Shown: positions 19,059 to 28,466, counted from the stretch's first letter. The stretch is DNA of 64,000 nt from Ferruginibacter sp. (GCA_014379905.1 JACMKX010000160.1:62001-126000), one strand, 5' to 3'. A program made the numbers and translations. Notes: generated from the sequence alone by a model not told the origin.

Positions 19059-20369
19059 ATGCTCAAACGAACTTTATTCCTCCTGCTTATTTTGCCATCT
19101 GTTGCGCTCCGTGCGCAGGAAAAACCAATTGCCTTCAAAGGTGCGCTTATTTACACTGCTGCCGGCGAGCCTGTAGCCGGCGGCGTATTAATTGTTCAGC
19201 AAGGTAAAATTATAAGCATCGGCGGGGCCGGAACAAACATCCCTGCCAATGCAACGGTTGTTGATGTTAGCGGCAAAGTGATCATGCCCGGCCTTGTAGA
19301 CAGTCATTCACATCTGGGCGGGCCGGAAGGAGGAGATGCTTCAGCAGCATTGAACCCGGACGCAAGAGCCATGGACGCAGTAAATCCAACCAGCGACGGA
19401 TTTAAAAAAGCCCTGGCCGGTGGTATCACTACCATCAATATAATGCCGGGCAGCGGACACCTCATAAGCGGGCAAACTATTTATGTAAAGATGAGGGATG
19501 GAAAAGTCATCGAAGATCTTTTGCTTACCAATGAAAAAGGATTGTATGGCGGTTTAAAAATGGCCAATGGCACCAATCCTATAAGAACTACTGCAGGAGT
19601 ATTTCCCGGCACAAGAGCAAAAAGTGCAGCCATGGCCCGCGAACTTTTTACAAAAGCTGTAGAATATAAAAAGAAAATAGAAAAGGCCGGTAAAGATTCT
19701 TTCAAATTCCCGGAAAGAGACCTGCGCATGGAACCACTGGTAGAAGTATTGCAGGGAAAAAGAGTAGTACACTTTCATACACACAAGGCCAATGATATAT
19801 TAACTGCTATCAGGATAGGCAAAGAGTTTGGTTTTAAGCCTGTGTTGCACCATGTATCCGAAGGATGGAAAGTGGCCGGTGAAATTGCAGCAGTTGGATT
19901 GAGTTGCTCTATCATAACCATTGAAGCGCCTGGTGGGAAGATGGAAGCTATGGATCTGTCGCTGAAAACAGGCGCTATACTGGAAAAGGCCGGTGTGCTG
20001 GTAGGTTTTCATACAGATGATGGTATTACAGATTCCCGGCTTTTTATACGCTCGGCTGCATTGATGGTACGAGAAGGAATGAGCAGGAACAAAGCCATTG
20101 AGGCATTAACCATTGCAGGTGCCCGTATGCTGGATCTCAGCAGCCGGGTAGGATCCATTGAAAAAGGAAAAGATGCTGATTTTATTATATTGAGCGGCGA
20201 CCCATTCAGCGTGTATACAAAACTGGAGCAAACATGGGTTGAAGGACAAAAGCGATGGGACATTACCAATCCTGCAGACAAAGCATTTTTACTGGGAGGA
20301 TATGGTGTGTATTCAAACGACAGGGGAGAATTTCATCATCATGGCAATGACGGAAATGACGCTAACTAA
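19059..20369 (+). CDS. Secreted amidohydrolase, metal ligands intact
   Basis: I start this gene at ATG 19059 because it gives a clean signal peptide (MLKRTLFLLLILPSVALRAQ); the frame is open upstream only to a TTG at 18963 with no signal features. The protein has 436 residues. The amidohydrolase barrel shows His83 and His85 in PGLVDSHSHLGG, further histidines in VVHFHTHKAND and VLHHVSEG, and an Asp in GFHTDDG, the expected metal ligands. The closing GSIEKGKDADFIILSGDPF strand is typical of imidazolonepropionase-like amidohydrolases. The substrate is unknown. It is followed after 20 bases by a paralogue lacking these ligands. Confidence 0.88.
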   Translation: MLKRTLFLLLILPSVALRAQEKPIAFKGALIYTAAGEPVAGGVLIVQQGKIISIGGAGTNIPANATVVDVSGKVIMPGLVDSHSHLGGPEGGDASAALNPDARAMDAVNPTSDGFKKALAGGITTINIMPGSGHLISGQTIYVKMRDGKVIEDLLLTNEKGLYGGLKMANGTNPIRTTAGVFPGTRAKSAAMARELFTKAVEYKKKIEKAGKDSFKFPERDLRMEPLVEVLQGKRVVHFHTHKANDILTAIRIGKEFGFKPVLHHVSEGWKVAGEIAAVGLSCSIITIEAPGGKMEAMDLSLKTGAILEKAGVLVGFHTDDGITDSRLFIRSAALMVREGMSRNKAIEALTIAGARMLDLSSRVGSIEKGKDADFIILSGDPFSVYTKLEQTWVEGQKRWDITNPADKAFLLGGYGVYSNDRGEFHHHGNDGNDAN

Positions 20370-20389
20370 TCATCTATTAAAAAACTAAA

Positions 20390-21589
20390 ATGAAAAAAAT
20401 AGTTACAACGCTCACTTTTTTGTCGGCACTCTTTTTTACAAAAGCGCAGGTAGCCATTAAAGGCGAGATCGTTTACACAGTCTCAGGTAGTCCTGTTCAA
20501 AATGGAGTAGTATTAATAAACAATGGTAAGATCGAAAATGTAGGCGCCAATCTTGTTATTCCTGCAGGGTATAAAATATATGAAGCAAAGGTAGTAACAC
20601 CCGGGCTGGTAGATGCAAGAAGCCTGGTGGGTATTTCAGGAGCAATGAATATCCCTGTAGACCAGGACCAGTTAGAAAAGTCAAGCCCTGTTCAGCCAGA
20701 CCTGCGCGCTATTGATGCATACAATCCTGAAGAGAGTTTGATAAAAGTGGTAAGAGACAATGGTGTTACCACTATCCATACCGGCCATGGTATTGGCGCA
20801 TTGGTTAGCGGACAAACCATGATAGCAAAAACAAAAAATGGTACGGTGGAAGATGTAACCATTAAACCGCTCGCAATGCTTGCCATGACACTGGGGCCTT
20901 CTGTATCCGGCAATTTTCCTTCACCGGGAACCAAAGCAAAGCAGGTGGCAATGATCCGTACAGAATTGTTGAAAGCGCAGGCTTACGCAAAAAAGCAACT
21001 GGATAAAGATAGCAGCAAGCGCCCGCCGGAAGATATTAAAACGGATGTATTGGTTAAGTTACTGAAAGGAGAAATAAAGGCACTCATCACTGTCAATAGC
21101 AGTACAGATATCATGAATGCCATTCGTCTTGCTAAAGAATTTAATTTAAAACTGGTATTGGATGGTGCCGCAGAAGCCTATCGCCTCATCCCGCAAATAA
21201 AAGAAGCAAAGGCAGAAATTGTATTACACGCTACAATGGCCCGCAACGGAGGCGATATGGTAAATATGTCAAGAGAAAGCGCAGCACTGTTAACCGCTGC
21301 AGGGATAAGCGTCAGCATTGAGACAGGCTATGAAGGATATGTTCCTAAAACGAGAATATTGTTATTTGAAGCTGCACAAGCCATTCCTTATGGATTAAGT
21401 TTTACAGATGCTTTAAAATGTATTACCATCAACCCGGCAACATTGCTTGGCCTGGAAAAAAGAATAGGTACCATTGAAAAAGGAAAAGATGCAGATATTG
21501 TTTTATACAATGGCGACCCTTTTGAATATCTTACGAAAGTTTGTGTCGTTTTTATAAACGGGGAACCGGTAAAAGAAGATTGTAAATAA
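20390..21589 (+). CDS. Amidohydrolase paralogue lacking the metal site (pseudoenzyme)
   Basis: 399 residues with a signal peptide ending FTKAQ, aligning along its length with the upstream amidohydrolase (shared SGQT, AIR.AKEF, IG.IEKGKDADI and GDPF segments). Every metal ligand is replaced: HSH becomes RSL, the HFHTH segment becomes LITVN, VLHHVSEG becomes VLDGAAEA and GFHTDDG becomes SIETGYEG. The fold is clearly kept, so it probably has a structural, binding or regulatory role, perhaps as partner of the active enzyme in the same transcript. It is followed after 13 bases by the DUF2157 gene. Confidence 0.85.
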   Translation: MKKIVTTLTFLSALFFTKAQVAIKGEIVYTVSGSPVQNGVVLINNGKIENVGANLVIPAGYKIYEAKVVTPGLVDARSLVGISGAMNIPVDQDQLEKSSPVQPDLRAIDAYNPEESLIKVVRDNGVTTIHTGHGIGALVSGQTMIAKTKNGTVEDVTIKPLAMLAMTLGPSVSGNFPSPGTKAKQVAMIRTELLKAQAYAKKQLDKDSSKRPPEDIKTDVLVKLLKGEIKALITVNSSTDIMNAIRLAKEFNLKLVLDGAAEAYRLIPQIKEAKAEIVLHATMARNGGDMVNMSRESAALLTAAGISVSIETGYEGYVPKTRILLFEAAQAIPYGLSFTDALKCITINPATLLGLEKRIGTIEKGKDADIVLYNGDPFEYLTKVCVVFINGEPVKEDCK

Positions 21590-21602
21590 TTATAATAGCT
21601 GA

Positions 21603-22910
21603 ATGTCTAAACATATTTTAAAGGAACTTCCCGAACTGGTGAAAGCCGGTGTTATCACGGATGATATATCCGATAAGATCGAAAATTTTTACCGGCAAAA
21701 ACAAAGAGCGCAACCCGATGGCAGGATCAATACTTTATTTGCCATCATTGGTACCATACTGGTTAGCCTCGGTATCATCTTAATTGTTGCCCATAACTGG
21801 GATCAGTTCTCCCGGCCGGTAAAATTATTCTTCTCCTTTATGCCGCTGGTCATTGGCCAGGCTCTATGTGGTTATACATTATATACAAAAATGGATAACA
21901 CGGGTTTCCGGGAAAGTAGTGCCACTTTTTTATTCTTTGCTTTCGGTGCATGTCTTTCATTGGTAAGCCAGTTGTACCATATTAGCGGCACTATTCAGGA
22001 GCTGATATTTACCTGGATGCTGGTTAGTTTCCCATTGATCTATATCATGCGTTCCTCCATGGTTTCCTTATTATACATATGCGGAATAACGGTTTATGCC
22101 ATGTATGACAGCTATGGATACAACACAAAAGAATGGCACCATTACTGGTGGATGTTGTTGCTGGCGCTGCCGCATTACCGGTTGCTGTTTAAAAACAGGC
22201 CGCAGGGCAATTTTACTTATTTCCATCACTGGTTTATCCCGTTAACACTTACTATTTGCCTGCCAACGATAGGATCCCATGTTTCTGAACTAATATTTAT
22301 AGCCTATATGAGCATGTTTAGCGCTTTTTATTTATTAGGAACCTCGGCAACCTTTTACAATAAAAGGATTTTTAGCAATGGGTATATTGTGATTGGCTCA
22401 CTTGGTACGGTGATACTTTTATTGCTCGCCAGTTTTCGTTTCTTTTGGGATGAGTTTAAAGATCTGCGGCAATATGTATCGGGAAAACATAATTTTTCCA
22501 GCGTACCTGAAACAATCGCTGCAGCTGTATGGTTTTTTATTGCCAGCATTTTACTCATCAATCATTTACGTAGAAGAGAAAGTAAACCGGTGAATTTTAT
22601 GGGCTTTATCTACGTCGTTTTTGCAGCTATATTTATTATCGGTATTGCTAACCCTTCAACCGCGGCCATTATAGTAAATATATTGGTCTTAGGAGTAGCT
22701 GTTTTCATCATAGCCCGGGGAAATTACCTGGATCATTTAGGGATATTAAATTATGGATTGCTTGTAATAACAGCACTGGTCATTTGCCGCTTTTTTGATA
22801 CCAATATTTCATTCGTCATCAGGGGGGTTATGTTCATAGGTGTGGGCGCAGGATTTTTTATTGCCAATAGCAGGCTGATCAAAAAAAGAAAATCATACAA
22901 TGAAAAATAA
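21603..22910 (+). CDS. DUF2157 membrane protein
   Basis: 435 residues. The soluble N-terminus LPELVKAGVITDDISDKIENFYRQ and the following first helices (GTILVSLGIILIVAHNWDQ) are the DUF2157 signature; about 11 or 12 membrane helices follow. The biochemical role is unknown. It overlaps the next gene by 11 bases, and DUF2157 and GDYXXLXY proteins are commonly paired, so the two likely form a membrane complex. Transcription probably continues from the amidohydrolase pair through to osmC. Confidence 0.85.
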   Translation: MSKHILKELPELVKAGVITDDISDKIENFYRQKQRAQPDGRINTLFAIIGTILVSLGIILIVAHNWDQFSRPVKLFFSFMPLVIGQALCGYTLYTKMDNTGFRESSATFLFFAFGACLSLVSQLYHISGTIQELIFTWMLVSFPLIYIMRSSMVSLLYICGITVYAMYDSYGYNTKEWHHYWWMLLLALPHYRLLFKNRPQGNFTYFHHWFIPLTLTICLPTIGSHVSELIFIAYMSMFSAFYLLGTSATFYNKRIFSNGYIVIGSLGTVILLLLASFRFFWDEFKDLRQYVSGKHNFSSVPETIAAAVWFFIASILLINHLRRRESKPVNFMGFIYVVFAAIFIIGIANPSTAAIIVNILVLGVAVFIIARGNYLDHLGILNYGLLVITALVICRFFDTNISFVIRGVMFIGVGAGFFIANSRLIKKRKSYNEK

Positions 22911-23472
22911 AAATAAAATAATTATATGGCTGGCGTTTGCATTACTGGTATTGCTGCAGTTGTGGGTACCCGCTTCCGTTATCCGTAAAAAAGAAGATAT
23001 ACTCTCAACCGGTACAGCGTTTAAATTCCGAACGGCTCCCCGTGATCCCAATGACTACCTGAGAGGGAAATACGTGTTTCTTAATTTTAATGAAACTGCT
23101 TATACAATAACCAATGGAAAAAATTTTGAGAATGGCCAGCTTATTTATGTAACCGTGGGCACAGATTCGGCCGGTTTTGCAAAGATCATTGCCGTTTCAG
23201 ATAATGAAAAAGATGCGCCTGAAAATCATATCAAAACGTTGGTGAATTATACTGATTATGCTGATCCTAAAAAAATATTTGTACAGTGGCCATTTGAGAG
23301 ATTTTATATGGAAGAATCAAAAGCCCCGCTGGCAGAAGAAGCCTATAACGAAACCAGGGTAGATAGCAGCATTATTAGTTATGCCCTCGTAAAAGTAAAA
23401 TATGGCGATGCCGTATTAGAAAATGTTTACATCGATAACAAGCCAATTGATGAATATATAAAGAAGAAATAA
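22900..23472 (+). CDS. GDYXXLXY-family membrane-anchored protein
   Basis: 190 residues with one N-terminal helix (about 5-25) and a periplasmic domain. The family motif appears as NDYLRGKYVFLNF (about 46-58), Asn replacing the first Gly of GDYxxLxY. Function is unknown, but family members typically sit beside DUF2157 genes as here. The start lies inside the last codons of the upstream gene and its stop overlaps the osmC start by one base (TAATG). Confidence 0.85.
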   Translation: MKNKNKIIIWLAFALLVLLQLWVPASVIRKKEDILSTGTAFKFRTAPRDPNDYLRGKYVFLNFNETAYTITNGKNFENGQLIYVTVGTDSAGFAKIIAVSDNEKDAPENHIKTLVNYTDYADPKKIFVQWPFERFYMEESKAPLAEEAYNETRVDSSIISYALVKVKYGDAVLENVYIDNKPIDEYIKKK

Positions 23473-23936
23473 TGGCAAAGCAACATCATTATAAAACTTT
23501 GATTACCTGGACGGGAAACAGGGGAGAAGGTACATCAGGTTACCGCAACTATGATCGGGCGCATATTATCCAGGTTGAAAATAAGGAAATCATCAGGGCC
23601 TCGTCTGATCCTGCTTTTCTTGGTGATCCTTCCGCCCATAACCCCGAAGACTTGCTGCTGGCGTCGCTGTCCTCCTGTCATATGCTTTGGTACCTGCATT
23701 TATGTGCCGACAATGGGGTGGTAGTTTTATCCTACTCCGATAATGCAGCTGGTATCATGGAAGAAAACCCGAACGGCGGAAAATTTATAGAAGTGACCCT
23801 GCATCCTGTGGTAAAAGTGGCGCATCCTTCTATAATCGGTATAGCAACTGCTTTACATGCCCAAGCCCATAAAAAATGTTTTATAGCCAACTCCTGTAAT
23901 TTTCCTGTAAAACACGAAGTAAATATTTTAGTTTAG
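23472..23936 (+). CDS. OsmC-family peroxidase-like protein
   Basis: 154 residues. The OsmC core HNPEDLLLASLSSCHMLWYL carries the first redox cysteine and HKKCFIANSC the second, so thiol-dependent reduction of organic hydroperoxides is expected. It starts on the overlapping TAATG of the preceding gene and ends convergently with the META lipoprotein gene, with eight bases between the stops. Confidence 0.88.
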   Translation: MAKQHHYKTLITWTGNRGEGTSGYRNYDRAHIIQVENKEIIRASSDPAFLGDPSAHNPEDLLLASLSSCHMLWYLHLCADNGVVVLSYSDNAAGIMEENPNGGKFIEVTLHPVVKVAHPSIIGIATALHAQAHKKCFIANSCNFPVKHEVNILV

Positions 23937-23944
23937 AGCAGCAG

Positions 23945-24718
23945 TTAATTTTTCTTAAAAGCAATAGTGCTGTCGTCATTGAGGTATAATACCAACTGCC
24001 CGTTACTGAAATAATAAGTAACTACCTGGCTGCTTAGTTTATGTAAAAACTCGTTTTCTTTTTTATTGCCCGGGCAAGCCATTTTAGTGCCAGCCAGTGC
24101 AGAAAATTTTATCCTGCTGCCCTGCACTTCTATGCTGCCATTAACGTGGTTGCAACCATCATGACCACTTATACTTCCGCCGGAAAGATCAAAGGATAAT
24201 TCAGGCAATCCTTTGCTAAAATCAGCTGCAAGAACGGCGATGCTGCTAACCTTTTCCAGTATCCATTTGCCGTTAAGCGTTTCGTTAACCAGGTATTGCC
24301 CGCAACCTTCGTAGCGTTTTCCATCTACGTCTACTGTAACTTTTTTGTTGAATTTGTCCCCACTCAATGCATCGGTACACCCGTCGTTTAAAAGAGTGAT
24401 GACCATGTTTCCCATGCCGGCTCTTGTGGTAAAAGTGGCGGTATTGTTGCCTGTATATACAGGGTTTACAGCTGTACTTTTATAGTCAGCTCCATCCAGT
24501 GACCTGAAACGGATGATCTTATCAAAATCTATTTCCAATGTCCAGCTGGAAGGAACAGAACCCCTGGCAAAAAGATCAATACCCTCTGCCTGTTTTTGCT
24601 GCATGCTTTCAACGAATGTAGCCTGTTTTTTTTCATCTTCTTTTTTTGCTGTGGAATTTTTAGTTGTATTGCAGGCTGCAACAGCAATACTAAATAAGAA
24701 AATGATAAAGTTCTTCAT
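23945..24718 (-). CDS. META-domain (HslJ-like) lipoprotein
   Basis: 257 residues with lipobox SIAVAAC (Cys16), so a lipoprotein. Residues 50-145 form a COG3650-like segment with RGSVPSSWTLEIDFDKIIRF. The C-terminal META/HslJ domain starts LNGKWILEKVSSI and holds GHDGCNHVNGS and AGTKMACPGN, the characteristic cysteine pair. Family members are linked to stress or antibiotic tolerance, but no enzymatic function is known. Single gene on the minus strand. Confidence 0.85.
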   Translation of the reverse strand: MKNFIIFLFSIAVAACNTTKNSTAKKEDEKKQATFVESMQQKQAEGIDLFARGSVPSSWTLEIDFDKIIRFRSLDGADYKSTAVNPVYTGNNTATFTTRAGMGNMVITLLNDGCTDALSGDKFNKKVTVDVDGKRYEGCGQYLVNETLNGKWILEKVSSIAVLAADFSKGLPELSFDLSGGSISGHDGCNHVNGSIEVQGSRIKFSALAGTKMACPGNKKENEFLHKLSSQVVTYYFSNGQLVLYLNDDSTIAFKKN

Positions 24719-24778
24719 AAAATAAAGATAGCAAAGTTCAGAGGTTCAAAAATTTCGGTAATCAACGTTAAGTTTTTT

Positions 24779-24857
24779 TTAACCGCAGAGAACCAGAGGA
24801 AGAAAGTTTACGCAGATATTCTCTGCGAGATCTCTGCAACTCTTTTCTCTGCGTTGA
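24779..24857. repeat. CTCTGCG word repeat, imperfect inverted
   Basis: Copies of CGCAGAGAA and its complement TTCTCTGCG occur at both ends and in the middle, so the stretch can fold on itself. A related element lies at 47968-48059. No reading frame covers it. Confidence 0.6.
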
Positions 24858-24908
24858 CCAACTCATAGTCCGTAATGTTGAATAGAATTGCTTCAGCTAT
24901 TAACAAAT

Positions 24909-24940
24909 AAAAAGAAGCTTTGAAACAAAGCTTCTTTTTA
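24909..24940 (-). terminator. Bidirectional terminator after the E2 gene
   Basis: A perfect stem AAAAAGAAGCTTTG (24909-24922) with CAAAGCTTCTTTTT (24926-24939) closes on a 3-base loop. On the minus strand it lies 20 bases after the stop of the E2 gene and ends in a T run. Confidence 0.85.
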
Positions 24941-24958
24941 TAAAAAATGAATTGAATA

Positions 24959-26290
24959 TTAAATTGAACGGTTACCATCAAAATTCTCCAGTTCCTTGCT
25001 CACTGCATTCAGGAAGGTAGAACCCAATGCTCCATCAATTACACGATGATCATAACTCAGCGAAATATACATCATATGGCGGATGCCGATTGTATCGCCT
25101 TGTGCAGTTTCAATAACCATCGGCCTTTTTTTAATGGCACCCACTGCCATAATTGCCACCTGTGGCTGGTTTATAATTGGCGTACCCATTATACTGCCAA
25201 ATGTTCCTACATTGGTGAGCGTAAAAGTGCCGCCCGTGGTATCATCGGGTTTTAATTTACCGGTTCTTGCAGCATTCGCAAGGCCATTCACCTGTTTGGT
25301 CAAACCTACAAGATTTAACTGGTCTGCATTTTTAATAACAGGCACAATTAAATTACCACTGGGTAATGCGGTGGCCATACCAATGTTAAGGTCTTTTTTT
25401 ACAATGATCTTATCGCCGTCAACAGAACTGCTCAGCCAGGGATATTTTTTCAGGCATTTTACAATGGCTTCGACAAAGAGGGGCGTAAAAGTTATTTTTT
25501 CTCCTTCTCTTTTTTCAAAATCCTTCTTCACTTTTTCTCTCCACAACACCAGGTTGGTAACATCACATTCTGCAAAACTGGTTACATGCGGGCTGGTGTG
25601 TTTGCTGTCAACCATGTGTTTGGCAATCAGCTTCCGCATCCTGTCCATTTCAATGATCTCAACATTACCGCTGTAGTTTGCAGGGGCCGGTTGAGAACTG
25701 GCAACTACTACCTGTTGGTTAGGCGTTTCAACAACTGTTGCCGGCTGGCTTATAGCTGTTGGCTGATGGCTAACAGCTTTCCCTGCCACATAATTCAATA
25801 TATCTTTTTTACTTACCCGGCCATCCAGCCCGGTGCCCGGAATATTTTCCAGTTCACTCATGCTGATGCCTTCGCTTTGAGCAATATTTAAAACAAGCGG
25901 GGAATAAAAACGGGGGCCGGCTGTATTTGCGGGAGCAGCATTGGTGGCGGCCGGCTGGTAAGGAATGTCTTCCACTACTTTCGCTTCTTCATATTCAGGT
26001 TTTGATGCCGCTGAAGCAGTTGCCTGTGGCGTAGCTGCTATTGAACCGCCTTCTGTATTGATGCGTGCTATCACTGTTCCGATAGGAACTACATCATTTT
26101 CATTGAATAAAATTTCTGCAATGGTACCTTCGGCTGTAGATGGAACTTCACTGTCTACTTTATCTGTGGCAATGTCGAGAATGGTTTCATCCTGGGCAAC
26201 TTTATCACCGGCTTTTTTATGCCACTTTAAAATGGTGGCTTCCATGATGCTTTCACCCAGTTTCGGCATTACCAGATCTACTAAACTCAT
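24959..26290 (-). CDS. 2-oxo acid dehydrogenase complex E2 (dihydrolipoyl acyltransferase)
   Basis: 443 residues in the E2 order. A lipoyl domain carries the lipoylated Lys44 in IATDKVDSEVPS. A Pro/Ala-rich linker is followed by a peripheral-subunit-binding domain (GPRFYSPLVLNIAQSEGIS, about 126-170) and a second linker. The acyltransferase core has His415 and Asp419 in SYDHRVIDGALG. The N-terminus VDLVMPKLGESIMEATILKW resembles the branched-chain or 2-oxoglutarate type more than pyruvate E2; I cannot decide between them. No E1 gene is adjacent; an E3 lies about 21 kb away at 46496-47884. Confidence 0.92.
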   Translation of the reverse strand: MSLVDLVMPKLGESIMEATILKWHKKAGDKVAQDETILDIATDKVDSEVPSTAEGTIAEILFNENDVVPIGTVIARINTEGGSIAATPQATASAASKPEYEEAKVVEDIPYQPAATNAAPANTAGPRFYSPLVLNIAQSEGISMSELENIPGTGLDGRVSKKDILNYVAGKAVSHQPTAISQPATVVETPNQQVVVASSQPAPANYSGNVEIIEMDRMRKLIAKHMVDSKHTSPHVTSFAECDVTNLVLWREKVKKDFEKREGEKITFTPLFVEAIVKCLKKYPWLSSSVDGDKIIVKKDLNIGMATALPSGNLIVPVIKNADQLNLVGLTKQVNGLANAARTGKLKPDDTTGGTFTLTNVGTFGSIMGTPIINQPQVAIMAVGAIKKRPMVIETAQGDTIGIRHMMYISLSYDHRVIDGALGSTFLNAVSKELENFDGNRSI

Positions 26291-26328
26291 ATGGCTTTAT
26301 TTATTTATAGATATGTTATTGTGAAGCG

Positions 26329-26336
26329 CAAATGTA
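26329..26336 (-). promoter_or_regulatory. Candidate -7 element (TACATTTG) of the E2 gene
   Basis: It fits the Bacteroidota TAnnTTTG consensus on the minus strand, about 38 bases before the E2 start. No TTG sits at the proper distance upstream. Confidence 0.4.
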
Positions 26337-26340
26337 AGTT

Positions 26341-26416
26341 GAATTACACGAATTATGGAGACCCGTTACACGAATTATAGAGACGAATTGCACTAATTAC
26401 ACGAATTGCACGAATT
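26341..26416. repeat. CACGAATT word repeat
   Basis: Copies of ACACGAATT begin at 26346, 26368 and 26399, with variants GACGAATT (26382) and GCACGAATT (26408). Related runs lie at 37937-37992, 48716-48748 and 60477-60506. Confidence 0.7.
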
Positions 26417-26610
26417 CTTTGTGCGCTTTATGCTTTATTTGCCCCTGCAGTTCGGTTAAAAAAAAGTTATTGCACAAGTTTTTAGTTATCAATCAGGCAG
26501 CGTTTTGTTACACAATTTTACCGCGTACCATTGGGTGGCATAAAGCATTTGAGTACCTTAATATTCTGCTCTATTCAGTAAACCTTCCATCCATCATACA
26601 GGTCTATTGA

Positions 26611-27867
26611 CTATTGACCCTCGTCGTCCAACACAAACTTCCTCATCATATTCAACGCATTGATAGCTGTAAAATGAATATTCCTTTGCCTGTCAAACCT
26701 AAAATTAAATTGTTGAGCAATTTGCTTTTCGACATTCCCAACGGCTATCCACACTGTTCCAACGGGCTTTGCTTCGCTGCCACCATCCGGGCCCATGATG
26801 CCGGAAACTGCAAGGCCATAATCTGTATCCATCGTTTTTAAAACAGCCTTTACCATTTGCAAAACTACCGGTTCACTCACCGCACCTTCTGTAGTAAGCA
26901 CTTCAGGTGGCACTCCCAGGAGGGATGATTTAGTTTCATTGGAATAAGTCACTATGGAGCCATTATAAAAAGCTGAGGAACCGGGCATAACAGTCATAAG
27001 GTGAGCGATGTATCCGCCGGTACAACTCTCTGCAGTAGCAAGGGTTTTATTTTTTTGTAATAATAATTTACCCAAAACTTTTTCCATTGGTTCGTCGGTA
27101 TTGGTTACTATAAATTCTTTAACCAGCTCCTGTAATTGTGCAAATTTTGTATCAATTAATTTTTCTGTTTCTACGGCGTCGGGCCCACTGGCCGTAAGTC
27201 TCAACCTTACCATTCCAGAGTTGGGCAGGTAGGCCAGTTTGATGTTGGCAGGTAAGGTTTCCTCAAATTCCTGTATCATGTCAGCGAGCATGGATTCACC
27301 TATGCCAAAAGTGAGTAAGGTTCTGTGACTGATCTGCCCCGGGCTAAATTCTGTTATCAAAAGCGGGATCACATCATTCGTCATCATACCCTGCATTTCA
27401 TGCGGTACACCCGGCATGCTTACAAAAACTTTTCCTTCTTTGCGAAATAACATGCCCGGTGCTGTGCCCCTTTTGTTTTGTATCACGGTGCATACATCCG
27501 GAACTTCCCCCTGTTTTATATTTCGATCGGTGAGCGGTCGTTTAAAGATGCTTTCAAAAAGGTAGCGTACATTTTCAAGCGCAGCGGAATCTGTTACCAA
27601 TGTGCCTCCGAAATATTTGCACAGCAAAGGTTTTGTAATATCGTCTGCTGTGGGGCCAAGACCACCGGTGATGAGTATTACATCTGCATTGACAGCTTCT
27701 TCATCGAGCGCTTTCCATATTTCATCCCATACATCCCCCACTGCTACCCGTCGTTTTACACGAATGCCAGCCTTGTTGAGTTCCTGTGCCATCCAGGCAC
27801 TGTTGGTGTCTATAACCTGTCCTATCAGTAATTCATCGCCGATGGTGATGATGGAAACGTTGACCAT
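26611..27867 (-). CDS. cinA: CinA-family nicotinamide-nucleotide amidohydrolase
   Basis: 418 residues. The N-terminal MoCF-like/COG1058 domain starts SIITIGDELLIGQVIDTNSA and has ITGGLGPTADDITK. The C-terminal NMN deamidase domain contains ATAESCTGGYIAH and SGIMGPDGG. Full-length CinA is an ADP-ribose pyrophosphatase/NMN deamidase in NAD salvage in characterised members. It lies 11 bases after the Uma2-type gene, so the two are probably cotranscribed. Confidence 0.92.
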   Translation of the reverse strand: MVNVSIITIGDELLIGQVIDTNSAWMAQELNKAGIRVKRRVAVGDVWDEIWKALDEEAVNADVILITGGLGPTADDITKPLLCKYFGGTLVTDSAALENVRYLFESIFKRPLTDRNIKQGEVPDVCTVIQNKRGTAPGMLFRKEGKVFVSMPGVPHEMQGMMTNDVIPLLITEFSPGQISHRTLLTFGIGESMLADMIQEFEETLPANIKLAYLPNSGMVRLRLTASGPDAVETEKLIDTKFAQLQELVKEFIVTNTDEPMEKVLGKLLLQKNKTLATAESCTGGYIAHLMTVMPGSSAFYNGSIVTYSNETKSSLLGVPPEVLTTEGAVSEPVVLQMVKAVLKTMDTDYGLAVSGIMGPDGGSEAKPVGTVWIAVGNVEKQIAQQFNFRFDRQRNIHFTAINALNMMRKFVLDDEGQ

Positions 27868-27878
27868 TGAAAATTATT

Positions 27879-28466
27879 TTAGAAAGAAATGCCGTCGTAA
27901 ATAGCTGTTAAGGCAATGGAGATTTGAACAGATTCAATATTGAGTTGTTCATTTATATTTTTTATTTCAGAAAGCAGCCAGGTATTATCCGGCTGTCTTG
28001 TGTGCTTTTCAACATACATATTTTCTGAATCTATTAAAATATATTCTTTGAGTGTCGGGATATCCCTGTATAACTTAAATTTAATTCCCATATCATAATT
28101 GCGGGTAGCGGGGGATAGTATTTCAATTATCACTGTTGGATTTGTGGCAGTATCGAAATGATTATCGGTTAACTCAGGCTTTCCACAAATGATGGATAAA
28201 TCGGGATAGGCGTATAATATATTGGGTGGAATATGCGTGCAGAGACCACTTCCATACGGTTGGCAGGATTTTCCTTGTAATTTATTACCAATAGCGATAG
28301 TTAAATTCCTGGCGATTATAACATGCTCGAGGGATGTACCACTCATTGCAAACACTTCTCCCTGGTAATATTCGTGTTTTTCAAAGGCACCTCTTTCCTG
28401 CTCCAGGTATTCTTCTGCAGTAATAAAATTGTATTTGGGTGCGGGCTCTTTCACTTCGTTTTCCAT
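27879..28466 (-). CDS. Uma2-family (DUF820) putative endonuclease
   Basis: 195 residues with the PD-(D/E)xK-like Uma2 core: the start FITAEEYLEQER, the metal-site strand YPDLSIICG, and NPTVIIEILSPATRNYDMGIKFKLYRD with the acidic and Lys residues in order, followed by LKEYILID. The family is structurally nuclease-like, but biological roles are unproven. It heads a two-gene unit with cinA and diverges from the PBP4-type gene, with 38 bases between the starts. Confidence 0.85.
   Translation of the reverse strand: MENEVKEPAPKYNFITAEEYLEQERGAFEKHEYYQGEVFAMSGTSLEHVIIARNLTIAIGNKLQGKSCQPYGSGLCTHIPPNILYAYPDLSIICGKPELTDNHFDTATNPTVIIEILSPATRNYDMGIKFKLYRDIPTLKEYILIDSENMYVEKHTRQPDNTWLLSEIKNINEQLNIESVQISIALTAIYDGISF

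Larger units (their letters stand above)
26291..26610. other. Spacer upstream of the E2 gene
   Basis: 320 bases without a gene. It holds a minus-strand TACATTTG box (26329-26336) for the E2 gene, then a run of CACGAATT words (26341-26416). Bases 26430-26610 show no convincing gene or structure. Confidence 0.5.

Noticed and set aside
27879-28466. Restriction or transposon nuclease from the Uma2 hit
   Set aside because: No methylase, transposase or inverted ends are nearby; Uma2 genes are common solitary chromosomal genes.
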